Below are positions 53,678 to 64,000 of a DNA stretch of 64,000 nt, piece by piece. Positions within the stretch are counted from its first letter, which is position 1. Each line of letters starts with the position of its first letter. This DNA comes from Luzula sylvatica (lineage: Eukaryota > Streptophyta > Magnoliopsida > Poales > Juncaceae). Below the pieces are notes generated by a model. That model ran no database searches, was not told the origin of the DNA, and was given only the letters and a program-made list of their open reading frames with translations. Made by a program: the position numbers and the translations under genes. Location of the stretch: contig OX326958.1 in assembly GCA_946800325.1 (NCBI GenBank), positions 67,188,366 through 67,252,365 on the forward strand, given 5' to 3'.

Positions 53678-54838
53678 TTATCCTCCTTCAAAATTAAACG
53701 AAGCGCTCACATGGATTGCTACTTTTCGACCGCCTCGAGATACTCCCTTTGAGATGTTGGAGATGAGAGAAATCGGCGTGTGTATCACTCGTTTTGCATA
53801 TGTCGAAAGTGGCGTCAATATTTCCTCAATCTTGTTTCGAATTTTTCGAATTGCTTCATCGCTTGGAGTTTGATGAAGAGGAGTTGTGAGAGGCGTGAGT
53901 GTCTCGAATGTATTTGACTTCCTTGATGAATCTACACAAGGTGAATTTCTATCATGAGAAGCATCATAGTTCTTATATGGATTAAAATTGATGATATATG
54001 GAAAGAATTCACCTTGCAGAATTGTAGATTTCTCTTCTTGCTCGTTTGATAATTGCGCGTTTTCGTCGATTGGAGTGAGTTGAACCGTCTTTTGGAGAGT
54101 CGAATCCATTGACACCTTTTCTTCTTCAATGATCATTCCAATGCTTTCATCGAATCCCCCCATACTTGAACTCTTGTCACCTTCAATCTCCTCGTTTGAA
54201 TATTCTAACTCGAGACAAGTCACTCTTTGATCTAGATCATTGAGCGTGGATTGAATATTTCCGAGTCGTCGAGAGGTGGTTTTAATCTCTTGTTTGACTT
54301 CTTCGACAATTTGTTTAAACTCTTGTTTGAATTCTTGTTTGATTTCTTCAAAATCTTGTTTCATTTCTTCATAAACTTGTTCTTGCTTTTGTTTAAGAGA
54401 TACCATCATCGCCATCATTTCCTCCATCATTCTTTTTAATTCTTGGTCTTGATCTTCGTTTTGGGATTGAAATTGTGGATCTTGGTAATCAAATTCGTGT
54501 TGAGATTCGAGTTCGTTTTGAGAAGGTTCGTATATGGGGTTTGAGTAATTATTGGTGGTTTTGGTATAGGATTGTGTCTCATAACCCCAAAGGGATTCGT
54601 TTTCGAATTGGAGAGCTTCGTAGATGGGATTTTGATAAAGGGTCTCGGTGTGTGATTCTTCGTATTGATTTGAGGTGGAATTTGAGAGCAAACCGAGCCT
54701 TCGTTCTTCTTTTCTTTCTTCCCATTCGTCGATATCTTGATTGATCATTTCTTTAAGCGTCATGTGTTTTGGATATCTTCTTGGAGGTTGTTCTTGAGTT
54801 AGCAATTCTCCAAAAGTTCTTGGTCTTTCTTGATTCAT
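53678..54838 (-). CDS. Coiled-coil Gag-like protein of non-autonomous element
   Basis: 386 residues from the ATG at 54838, the first after the primer site (about 135 bases away), to TAA at 53678. The N-terminus PRTFGELLTQEQ and MTLKEMI resembles the Gag-start word [11 protein letters not shown] of E1. A repeated NPIYE (near 70-74 and 100-104) marks a 30-residue duplication. Residues about 132-212 form a long, Glu/Lys/Gln-rich predicted coiled coil; its end LGNIQSTLNDLDQRVTCLE aligns with [19 protein letters not shown] at the end of E1's Gag coiled coil. There is no zinc knuckle, protease or polymerase motif. The rest is low-similarity and unrecognised. The likely role is a structural protein co-assembling with an autonomous element's Gag, which is inferred. 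The frame includes an AAGTATGGGGGG word (54167-54156). Confidence 0.75.
   Translation of the reverse strand: MNQERPRTFGELLTQEQPPRRYPKHMTLKEMINQDIDEWEERKEERRLGLLSNSTSNQYEESHTETLYQNPIYEALQFENESLWGYETQSYTKTTNNYSNPIYEPSQNELESQHEFDYQDPQFQSQNEDQDQELKRMMEEMMAMMVSLKQKQEQVYEEMKQDFEEIKQEFKQEFKQIVEEVKQEIKTTSRRLGNIQSTLNDLDQRVTCLELEYSNEEIEGDKSSSMGGFDESIGMIIEEEKVSMDSTLQKTVQLTPIDENAQLSNEQEEKSTILQGEFFPYIINFNPYKNYDASHDRNSPCVDSSRKSNTFETLTPLTTPLHQTPSDEAIRKIRNKIEEILTPLSTYAKRVIHTPISLISNISKGVSRGGRKVAIHVSASFNFEGG
54156..54167 (-). promoter_or_regulatory. Polypurine-tract-like motif inside E2 frame
   Basis: On the minus strand AAGTATGGGGGG, 12 bases like the E2 internal tract at 53419-53431. It is read as SMGG in the coiled-coil protein. 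No AGGA hairpin precedes it. A possible extra plus-strand priming site by analogy. Confidence 0.4.
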
Positions 54839-54973
54839 CTTGTTCTACTCCGTGTACCTTGCAAGAATAGAAAATTTTCGAAATTAGTGAAATATCAAGT
54901 TCAAATGTATCAAATCTATTAAAAATATCACTCGAGATTGCAAGTTTGATTCAAAATTAGACTTAAACATTAC

Positions 54974-54991
54974 TCCCCGGCAGCGGCGCCA
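54974..54991 (-). promoter_or_regulatory. E2 primer-binding site, tRNA-Asp type
   Basis: On the minus strand TGGCGCCGCTGCCGGGGA, two bases after the 5' LTR end. It matches the E1 site except for one base (C for T at position 10), leaving 17 of 18 pairs with tRNA-Asp. This sets the orientation of E2. Confidence 0.9.
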
Positions 54992-54993
54992 TT

Positions 54994-56124
54994 TGATGAG
55001 AGGGTTTTTGGCGTGTAAAATTATCGTTGTATTCGAAAACCCGATTCAATCAACAAGTATAGAACTATATGTGTTATAGTGCAAAATATGAAACTTCGTT
55101 CCACGAGGAGTATATGCGTCAAATAATGAATCAAAACTAGACAAGAAATAGCAAAGAAAATTACCAGAATATAGTCCGTTATAACGCAATATGAGTCAGT
55201 TACAACGGACTTGAGTGAAAATTCTGGCGCTAAGTGTGAGATGAACGTCCGTTACAACGGATGAAACTCCGTTATAACGCACTATACTTGTCCGTTATAA
55301 CGAACAGTGGTTGCGTTGCAACGGATTGGTTAATCCGTTACAACGGACCGCAATGTCCGTTACAACGCACTTGTATTGATGCTATTGAGTAGAAATTCTG
55401 ACTAGTATGTTACAACGGAACTCTAGTTGCGTTACAACGGAGTTCTAACCAACTGAATATTAAAGGACCAACCGTCCAGTCCGTTGCAACGCAGTGTGAG
55501 TTCCGTTATAACGGAGGTAGTTCTGGATTTCTGGTTTGAGATTTGAATTGGGAGCAGTTTGATGGTTTGTTTTGGATTCGAATTTAAAAGCAATTAAACT
55601 AAGTAACAAGCACTAAGATCACACAAACAACAAAGAAGATTTAGAGCAAAGAGAAAGATTCATTAAACCACGAATTCTTTACACAAATCCAATTCAATTA
55701 AAACTACAAGAATTACAAGAAAAGGAAAGAAAACACCTAGAGAGATGAAGTGAGCTCCGAGTCTCGTCTTGGATGCCTTCTCCGTTATCTCGAGATGCTA
55801 GTGAGCTAGTCGTCTCGCACAACGTGTTCCTTTCGTACCAATCCACCCGCCAATAGAAGAGAGCTCCGTACCGGTTGAGTGAACTCGAGATTTGCAAGAA
55901 GTCCAATTGGAAGAAAGCTCCCGAATGGAATAGAGTAAGCTTGACTCCTTGCTTGCGCGGATTCGGATGAAGAAAGCTCCACCTCAATCCTCGCAACTCG
56001 ATCTTCGTTGAAGTATAGACCAATTCACCGAATGAAGTGAGCTTCTATTCGGTGATCGATCTTAGAGAATTTATCATTCGTTCTTGGTATTTCTTGCGTG
56101 TTCTTGAAAGATTCTTGGACTTGC

Positions 56125-56189
<65 letters not shown>

Positions 56190-56681
56190 GAGAGAGAGAG
56201 AGAGAGAGAAAGTGCTCCGAAGAGCGGGGGAGGGGGCGCGGTCTTCTCATAGGCCTTGGGGTCTTATTTATAGTGTCATTGGGGCTTTCCCATTGGCCGA
56301 GATATGGGTGAGAGGATTGAGGGTAGTTGGGGGTGGTAGGTGAGGTAGGTGGGGCTGTAGAGTGGCAATTGTGTGAGTGGTTTTCGAGTAGAGTTTGGTG
56401 CAATCTCTTATGTTGATGATTATTTGCCTTCTCCTTCACACGTGTACCGAATTGGTCGGTACGATATATCGATTTTAACGGCGCGAGGAGACGAAGGCAA
56501 CTACACTCTTGGATTGCCGAGAATTTCCACCTAAAACCTGTAATTAAGCAATAAAACACACTTAGTGAAGAAATATTCTTGTTATCTCAAATATGAACAA
56601 TTGTATATATAAAGTTGTGATTCAAAAGGGCTAAAATCCCCAAATTAGATATCAAAAAGGTGCTTCATTTTCCTCTTATCA
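54994..56681 (-). repeat. E2 5' LTR (middle LTR of the multimer)
   Basis: 1688 bp matching 50231-51934 with about 22 substitutions and a shorter, interrupted GA repeat. It contains the palindrome cluster (55175-55515), GA repeat (56129-56209) and TATA box (56265-56272). On its far side it is joined not to host DNA but to a polypurine tract and element interior, so it is at once the 5' LTR of one unit and the 3' LTR of another. Confidence 0.92.
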
Positions 56682-57225
56682 AATACCCCCATACTTAAAC
56701 CTTTGATCGTCCTCAATCATGATGAGCGTAAAATTAGAATCTATTTGAAAATGCATGTATAGGTTTTATTAAAATTGTATTCATCGATTTGAAAACTTAT
56801 TTCTCACAAGATAATTATTCACTCTTATCATAATCACTAATATTGAAAGAGATAAGTTTGAGTTATATTAGAATCTATTTTCAATGAATTGCACAAATTC
56901 GAAGAGTTTACTAGAGCAAATGATCTCAACCGAAAAAGATGATTAAACAGCATCATACAATTCTTTTCACTCCACCATTCACAAGGATTATCACGAAAAA
57001 GCATTAATGAAAACCAATTTTTCCGTTTTGCAAAAAAAATCGTTTCTTAAATGTAAATTGTCACTTTTAAACCGTTCGGTACGTTAGTACTTGGTTCATC
57101 TTCGATTTCTACTAAATTTTCCCAACTTGCGCTCGATTTTTGAACTCCTTTTCTTTCCTTTTTATTCTTTTTATTTCTTTTCTTCTTTTCTTTTGTTCTT
57201 TTTATTTCTTTTCTTTTGTTCGTTA
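56682..57225 (-). mobile_element. Truncated second internal region of E2
   Basis: 544 bp matching 51935-52477 (terminal polypurine tract, AGGA hairpin and adjoining 3' noncoding region) with scattered changes, including a replaced word near 56730-56745. In its hairpin (56719-56704) one pair has become G-U, still pairable in RNA. The homology stops at TTCGTTA and the sequence switches to satellite CATAACTAAC at 57226. Confidence 0.9.
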
Positions 57226-57284
57226 CATAACTAACTAACTAACTAACTAATTAACTAATTAATTAACAAACTAACAAACTAACT

Positions 57285-57321
<37 letters not shown>

Positions 57322-57457
57322 TTAACAAACTAACAAACTAACTACTAGCTAACTAACTAAGTAACTAACTAACTAACTACTTGATAAACTAACTAAATAA
57401 CTAATTAACTAACTACCTTTCTACAAACCCACAAACTAACTAACAAACTTACTAACA

Positions 57458-57489
<32 letters not shown>

Positions 57490-57581
57490 TGATGCATACC
57501 TATTAACTAACTATCTAATCTAACTAACTCACTAATTGACTAACTAACTAACTAACTACTTAACTACCTACCTACAGACCC

Positions 57582-57613
<32 letters not shown>

Positions 57614-57906
57614 CTAGCTAACTAACTAACTAACTAACTACCTAACTAACTAACTAACTAACTGACTAACTAACTAACTAACTAACTAACTAACAATGTA
57701 ACTAACTACTAGATTACTAACTAACTAACTAATTAATACACTAATTAACTAACTAACTAACTAAACTACTGCATAACTAACTCACTAACTAACTAACTAA
57801 CTAATTAACTAACTATCTAACTAACTAACTACCTTCTTACATTGATATTAATTAAGTAACTTACTATGTAACTAACTAACAATCAAACTTTCTATCTAAC
57901 TAACTC

Positions 57907-57943
<37 letters not shown>

Positions 57944-58072
57944 ATAACAAAAAACAAAATAATTAACTAACTACCTTCCTACATACCTATTAACTAACTA
58001 ACCAACTAACTACCTTCTTACATATATATTAACTAACTAACTAACGAACGAACGAACCAACTAACTACCAGA

Positions 58073-58115
<43 letters not shown>

Positions 58116-59076
58116 CTACTAGATAACTAACTAAATAACTAACTAATTATCAAACTAACTATCTTCCTACATACATATTAACTAACTAACTAACTACCTA
58201 CCTACCTACCTTCCTACATAACCACTAACTAACTAACTAAATAACTAACTAACTAACTAACTAACTACTAGCTAACAAATTAACTAACTAACAAACTAAC
58301 TACTAGATGAATAACTAAATAACTAACTAACTAACTAACTAATTAACTAACTAACTAACTAACTATCTTCCTACATACCAATTAACTAACTAACTAGCGA
58401 ACTAACTAAGTAACTAACTAATTATGAAACTAACTGACTACTGGCTAACTAACTAACTAATTAACTAAATAATAAGCTACCTTCGTACATACCCATTAAC
58501 TAAGTTACAAAACTAACTAACTAACTAACTAATTAATTAATTAACTAACTGACTACTAGTTAACTTACTAACTAACTAATTAACTAACTAAATAACTAAT
58601 TAACTAATTAACTAACTAACTACTAGCTAAATATCAAACTAACTAACTAACTAACTAATTAACTAACTTACAAAGCAACTACCTTCATACATACCTATTA
58701 ACTAACTAACTACCCAACTAATTAATTAACTAACTACCTACGTACGAACCCATTAACTAACTAACTAACTAAAGATATAACTAACTAACTAACTACTAGC
58801 TAACCAACTAACTAACCAACTATATGACTAACTAAATAACTACTAACTACCTTCGTACGGACCCACTAACTAACTAACTAACTAATCAACTAACTAACTA
58901 ACTAATTAACTTACTATCTTCCTACACACATATTAACTAACTAACTAACTAAATAAATAACTAATTAACTAACTACCTTCCTACAAACCCACTAACAAAC
59001 TAACTAACTAACTAACTAAATATCTTCCTACATACATATTAACTAACTAACTAACTAACTTACTTCCTACATACCC

Positions 59077-59109
<33 letters not shown>

Positions 59110-59242
59110 ATAACTAACTAGTTAACTAACGAGTTAACTAACTAACTACTAGCTAACTAACTAACTAAATAACTAACTAGTTAACTAACTAACTACTAGC
59201 TAGCTATGTAACTAAATAACTAACTGAATAACTAACTAGTTG

Positions 59243-59274
<32 letters not shown>

Positions 59275-59306
59275 CTAGATAACTAACTAACTAACTAACT
59301 AACTAG

Positions 59307-59369
<63 letters not shown>

Positions 59370-59390
59370 GGTACCTTCTTACACACATAT

Positions 59391-59432
<42 letters not shown>

Positions 59433-60002
59433 CGAGATAACTAGCTAACTAACTAATTAACTGACTATCCATATAACTAACTAACGAACTAACTAACTGC
59501 CTTCTTACATACATATTAACTAACTAACTAACTAACTACCTTCTTACATACATATTAACTAACTAACTAACTAACTAATTAACAAACTAACAAAGTAACT
59601 ACTAGCTAACTAACTAAGTAACTAACTAACTAACTACTAGATAAACTAACTAAATAACTAACAAATTAATAGACTAACTATATCACTACATACCAATTAA
59701 CTAACTAACTAACTAACTTCCTACATACCCACTAACTAAGTAAATATATAACTAACTAACTAACTACTAGCTAACTAACAAACTAACCAACTATATAACT
59801 TACTGATTGACTAACTAACTAAATAACTACTAACTAACTACCTGACTAACTAACTAACTAACTAATTAACTAACTATGTAACTAACTAACTAACTATTTT
59901 CTTACATACATATTGACTAACTAACAAACTAACTAACTAACTAACTTATTAACTGATTAACTAACTACCTATAACTAACTACCTAAATAACTAACTAACT
60001 AA

Positions 60003-60035
<33 letters not shown>

Positions 60036-60307
60036 TCCTAGATACCTATTAACTAACTAACAACCTTCCTACATAACCATTAACTAGCTAACTAATTCAC
60101 TAAATAAATAAAGAACTACTATCTCACTAACTAACTAACTAACTGATTAACTAACTAACTAAAAAAATAACTAATTGATTCACTAACTAACTAAGAAACA
60201 ACTAGATAACTAACTAACTAACTAATTAAATAACTAACTCTTTAACTAACTGTCTGACGAACTAACTACCTACCTTCTTACATACATATGAACTAACTAA
60301 CTAACTT

Positions 60308-60342
<35 letters not shown>

Positions 60343-60870
60343 GATTAACTAACTAACTAACTAACAACTAGATAACTAATTAACTATCTTACTAACTAAC
60401 TAACTATCTATCTAACTAACTGACTAATAACTACCTTCTTACATACATATTAACTAACTAACTAACTAACTTCTGGTTGACTAACTAGCTTACTAACTAA
60501 CTAACTAACTAATTATCTAACTAACTAACTACTATATAACTAACTAAATAACTAACTAATTAGCTAACTAACTATCTTCCAACATACCAATTAACTAACT
60601 GACTAACTAACTTCCTACATACCCACTAACTAACTAACTAAATAAATATATATAACTAACGAACTACTGACCAGCTAAATAACTAACTAACTAAATAACT
60701 AACTGATTAATAACTAATTACCTAACTAATAACTAATTAAATAACTAACTAACGAACTAACTAACTAACTAATTGACAAACTATGTAACTAACTAACTAA
60801 CTACCTTATTACATACATATTGACTAACTAACTAACTAACTAACTGATTAAATGATTACCTAACTGACTG

Positions 60871-60907
<37 letters not shown>

Positions 60908-60970
60908 CGTCCTAAATACGTATTAATTAACTAACTAACTAATTAACTAACTACCTTCCTACCAACCCAG

Positions 60971-61001
<31 letters not shown>

Positions 61002-61058
61002 ATATCTTCCTACAAACCTATTAACTAACTAATTAAGTAACTAACTTCCTACATACCC

Positions 61059-61097
<39 letters not shown>

Positions 61098-61186
61098 TAC
61101 AAAAATAACTAACTAGTTAACTAACTAACTACTGGCTAACTAACTAACTAACTAAATAACTAACTAGTTAACTAACTAACTGCTAG

Positions 61187-61217
<31 letters not shown>

Positions 61218-61375
61218 CGTACCTTCTAACGTACATATTAACTAACAAACTAACTAACTATCTATCTATCTAACTAACTAACTTACTCCTTCGTACATAC
61301 CCATTAACTTAGTTAATAACTAACCAACTAACTAATTAATTAATTAACTGATTAACTACCTTCTTACATACATAT

Positions 61376-61406
<31 letters not shown>

Positions 61407-61805
61407 TTAACAAACTAACTAACTAACTAACTAATTAACTGGCTAACTCATTAATTAACTAACTAACTAACTACTAACTAACTAACTAATTAACTAACTA
61501 CTAGATAACTAACTAATTGACTAACTGACTATCTTCCTACATACCAATTAACTAACTAACTAACTAATTAACTAACTATCTTCCTACATACCCACTAACT
61601 TACTGACTAACTAACTAAATAAATAACTAACTAACTAACTACTAGATAACTAACTAACTAACCAACTATATAGCTAACTATTAGCTAACTAACTAACTAA
61701 CCAACTATATAACAAACTGATTAACTAACTAACTAAATAACTACAAACTGACTACCAAACTAACTAACTAACTAACTAATTAACTACCTTCTTACATACA
61801 TGTTG

Positions 61806-61844
<39 letters not shown>

Positions 61845-63045
61845 GATTAACTGATTAACTAACTACCTATAACTAACGAACTAACTAAATAGCTAACTAA
61901 CTAATTAACTAACTAACTAACTAACTAACTATCTTCCTACATACCTATTAACTAACTAAGTAACTAACTAATTAACTAACTACCTTCCTACAAACCCACT
62001 AACTAACTAACTAACTATCTTCCTGCTAACTAACTAACTAACTAACTAACTTTCCACATACCCACTGACTAACTAACTATCTAACTAACTAACTAAATAA
62101 CTAACTAACTAATTAACTAACTAAATAACTAACTAACTAGCTATGTCCATACATACCCAGTAACTAACGAACATACATACTAACTAACAAACTAACTAAC
62201 TGACAAACTAATTAGCTAAATAACTAACTAACTAAGTACCCTCCTACATACCCACTAACTAATAACTAACTAACTAACTAATTATGTAACTAACTAACTA
62301 ACTAACTAATTAACTAAATAAGTAGCTACCTTCATACATACCCATTAACTAAGTTAACAACTAACTAACTAACTAAATAATTAATTAACTATTTAACTAA
62401 CTAACTACTATTTAACTTACTAACTAACTATCTGACTAACTAATTAACAAACTAACTAACTAAGTAACAACTAGCTAGCTAACAAACTAACTAATTAACT
62501 ATCTAACTAATTAACTAAGTCACTTACTAACCAACTACCTTCATACATACCTATTAACTAACTAACTAACTAATTGACTAACTACCTTCCTACGGACCCA
62601 CTAACTAACTAACTAACTAACTAACTAATTATCTTCCTACATACCTATGAACTAACCAACTAACTAACTAAGTTACTTCCTACATACCCACTAACTAACT
62701 AACCAAATAACTAACTAACTAACTAACTAACTAAATAACTAACTAGTTAACTAATTAACGACTAGCTAACTAACTAACTAACTACAAGTTATCTAACTAA
62801 CTAACTAACTAACTGAATAACTAACTAGTTGACTAACTAACTAACTAACGAACTAACTAACTGACAACTAACTATCTAACTAACTAACTAACTATCTAAC
62901 GAACTAAATAACTAACTAACTTGGTACCTTCTTACATACATATTAACAAACTAACGAACTAACTACTAGATAACTAACAAACTAACTAATTAAATAATTA
63001 TCCATCTGACTAACTAACTAACTAACTACCTTCTTACATACATAT

Positions 63046-63083
<38 letters not shown>

Positions 63084-63329
63084 CCTTCTTACATACATAT
63101 TAGCTAACTAACTAACTAATTAACTAATTAACTAACTAATTAATTAACAAACTAACAAACTAACTACTAGCTAACTAACTAACTAACTAACTAAATAACT
63201 AACTAACTAACTAACTAACTTACAAACTAACTTCCTACATACACACTAACTAACTGACTAACTGACTAAATATATAACTAGAAATTTATTAGCTAACTAA
63301 CTAGCTAACCAACTATATAACTAATAGAT

Positions 63330-63367
<38 letters not shown>

Positions 63368-63968
63368 CTAACTAACTAACTAGCTAACCAACTAACTAAC
63401 TATGTAACAGACTAACTAACTAACTACCTTCTTACATACATATTGACAAACTAACTAACTAACAAACTAAGTAACTAATTAACTGATTAACTAACTACCA
63501 ATAACTAACTAACTAAATTACTAACTAACTAATTAACTAACTATCTTCCTACATACCTATTGACTAACTAACTTACTAATTAACTAACTACCATTGTACA
63601 AATCCACTAACTAACTAACTAACTAACTATCTTCCTACATACCAATTAACTAACTAACTTACTAACTTCCCACATACCCACTAACTAACTAACTAACTAA
63701 CTACATAAGTAACTAATTAACTAACTAACTACTAGCTAACTAACAAACTAACTACCTAAATAACTAACTAACTAACTAACTACTAGATAACTAACTAACT
63801 AACTAACGAACTAAATAAGTAACAGATTAACTAACTAACTAAATAATTACTAACTAACTAACTAACTAACTAACTCTCTAACTAACTAAATAACTAAATA
63901 ACTACTAACTAACTGATTAACTAACTAACTAACTATCTAACTAACTACCTTCTTACTTTCACATTGAC

Positions 63969-64000
<32 letters not shown>
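57226..64000. repeat. (CTAA)n-derived satellite, block 3
   Basis: 6.8 kb of the same satellite to the window edge, with the same cassettes and markers: A-rich AACAAAAAACAAAATAAT near 57945, ATCGTCCTAAATACG near 60906, and AGTTAATAACTAACC near 61311. One of the longest pure tetranucleotide runs, about 64 bp, is at 59306-59369. Sequence just right of the E2 break resembles 63110-63160 more than the sequence expected after the left flank of E2, so satellite was lost with the end of E2. No gene is seen. Confidence 0.95.

Larger units (their letters stand above)
50231..57225 (-). mobile_element. E2: non-autonomous Athila-related element, truncated tandem form
   Basis: Read on the minus strand: 544 bp of internal 3' sequence (57225-56682), LTR (56681-54994), tRNA-Asp primer site, one 386-residue frame, 3' noncoding region, polypurine tract, LTR (51934-50231). 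There is no protease, reverse transcriptase or integrase. The primer site, LTR termini, polypurine tracts, AGGA hairpins and 3' noncoding sequence match E1, so E2 is inferred to be a deletion derivative mobilised by E1-like proteins. The LTRs differ by about 22 substitutions outside the GA repeat (about 1.4%), older than E1. The extra internal sequence beyond the 5' LTR shows a multimer that later lost one end; no target duplication can be recognised. Confidence 0.9.

Noticed and set aside
54475..54744. Plus-strand frames opposite the E2 protein
   Set aside because: Antisense shadows of the 386-codon coiled-coil frame, with low-complexity Phe/Leu composition.

Overview
The window is plant heterochromatin. 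About 46 kb is a degenerate tetranucleotide satellite, (CTAA)n on the + strand, and three related LTR retrotransposons interrupt it. A flowering plant is the likely source: the elements carry an 18-nt primer-binding site complementary to the 3' end of plant tRNA-Asp(GUC), and the only long reading frame is a Ty3/gypsy gag-pol with a DLGAS protease and no chromodomain, which together match the Athila lineage. I cannot name the species. No ordinary host gene, tRNA gene, rRNA gene or CRISPR array is visible.

Layout. 1-913: 3' part of an LTR (element E0) cut by the window edge. 914-10795: satellite block 1. 10796-20822: complete, young element E1 on the + strand, with two 1562-bp LTRs differing at about five positions, a 5-bp target duplication ATAAC, a tRNA-Asp primer site, an intact 1804-codon gag-pol frame and a long 3' noncoding region. 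20823-50230: satellite block 2. 50231-57225: minus-strand element E2, with no pol, one 386-residue coiled-coil reading frame, two LTRs about 1.4% different, and a third stretch of internal sequence beyond its 5' LTR that breaks off in satellite. 57226-64000: satellite block 3.

How the parts relate. E2 is a non-autonomous relative of E1. It shares E1's primer site (one mismatch), polypurine tracts, LTR ends, a conserved block after the main frame, and much of the 3' noncoding region; its protein keeps a coiled coil resembling the end of E1's Gag. I infer that E1-like proteins could mobilise E2.

The most interesting signals are: (i) a hairpin with invariant AGGA loop and changing stem placed just before both noncoding polypurine tracts of E1 and E2; (ii) extra copies of the polypurine motif inside coding sequence; (iii) four hairpins in E2 sharing a 10-nt loop, two with compensated outer stems; (iv) 12 short palindromes in the E2 LTR; (v) the satellite itself, closed in all six frames, almost without G on the + strand, and organised in kilobase-scale higher-order repeats that preserve the empty insertion site of E1.

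Counts and identities were made by eye and are approximate.
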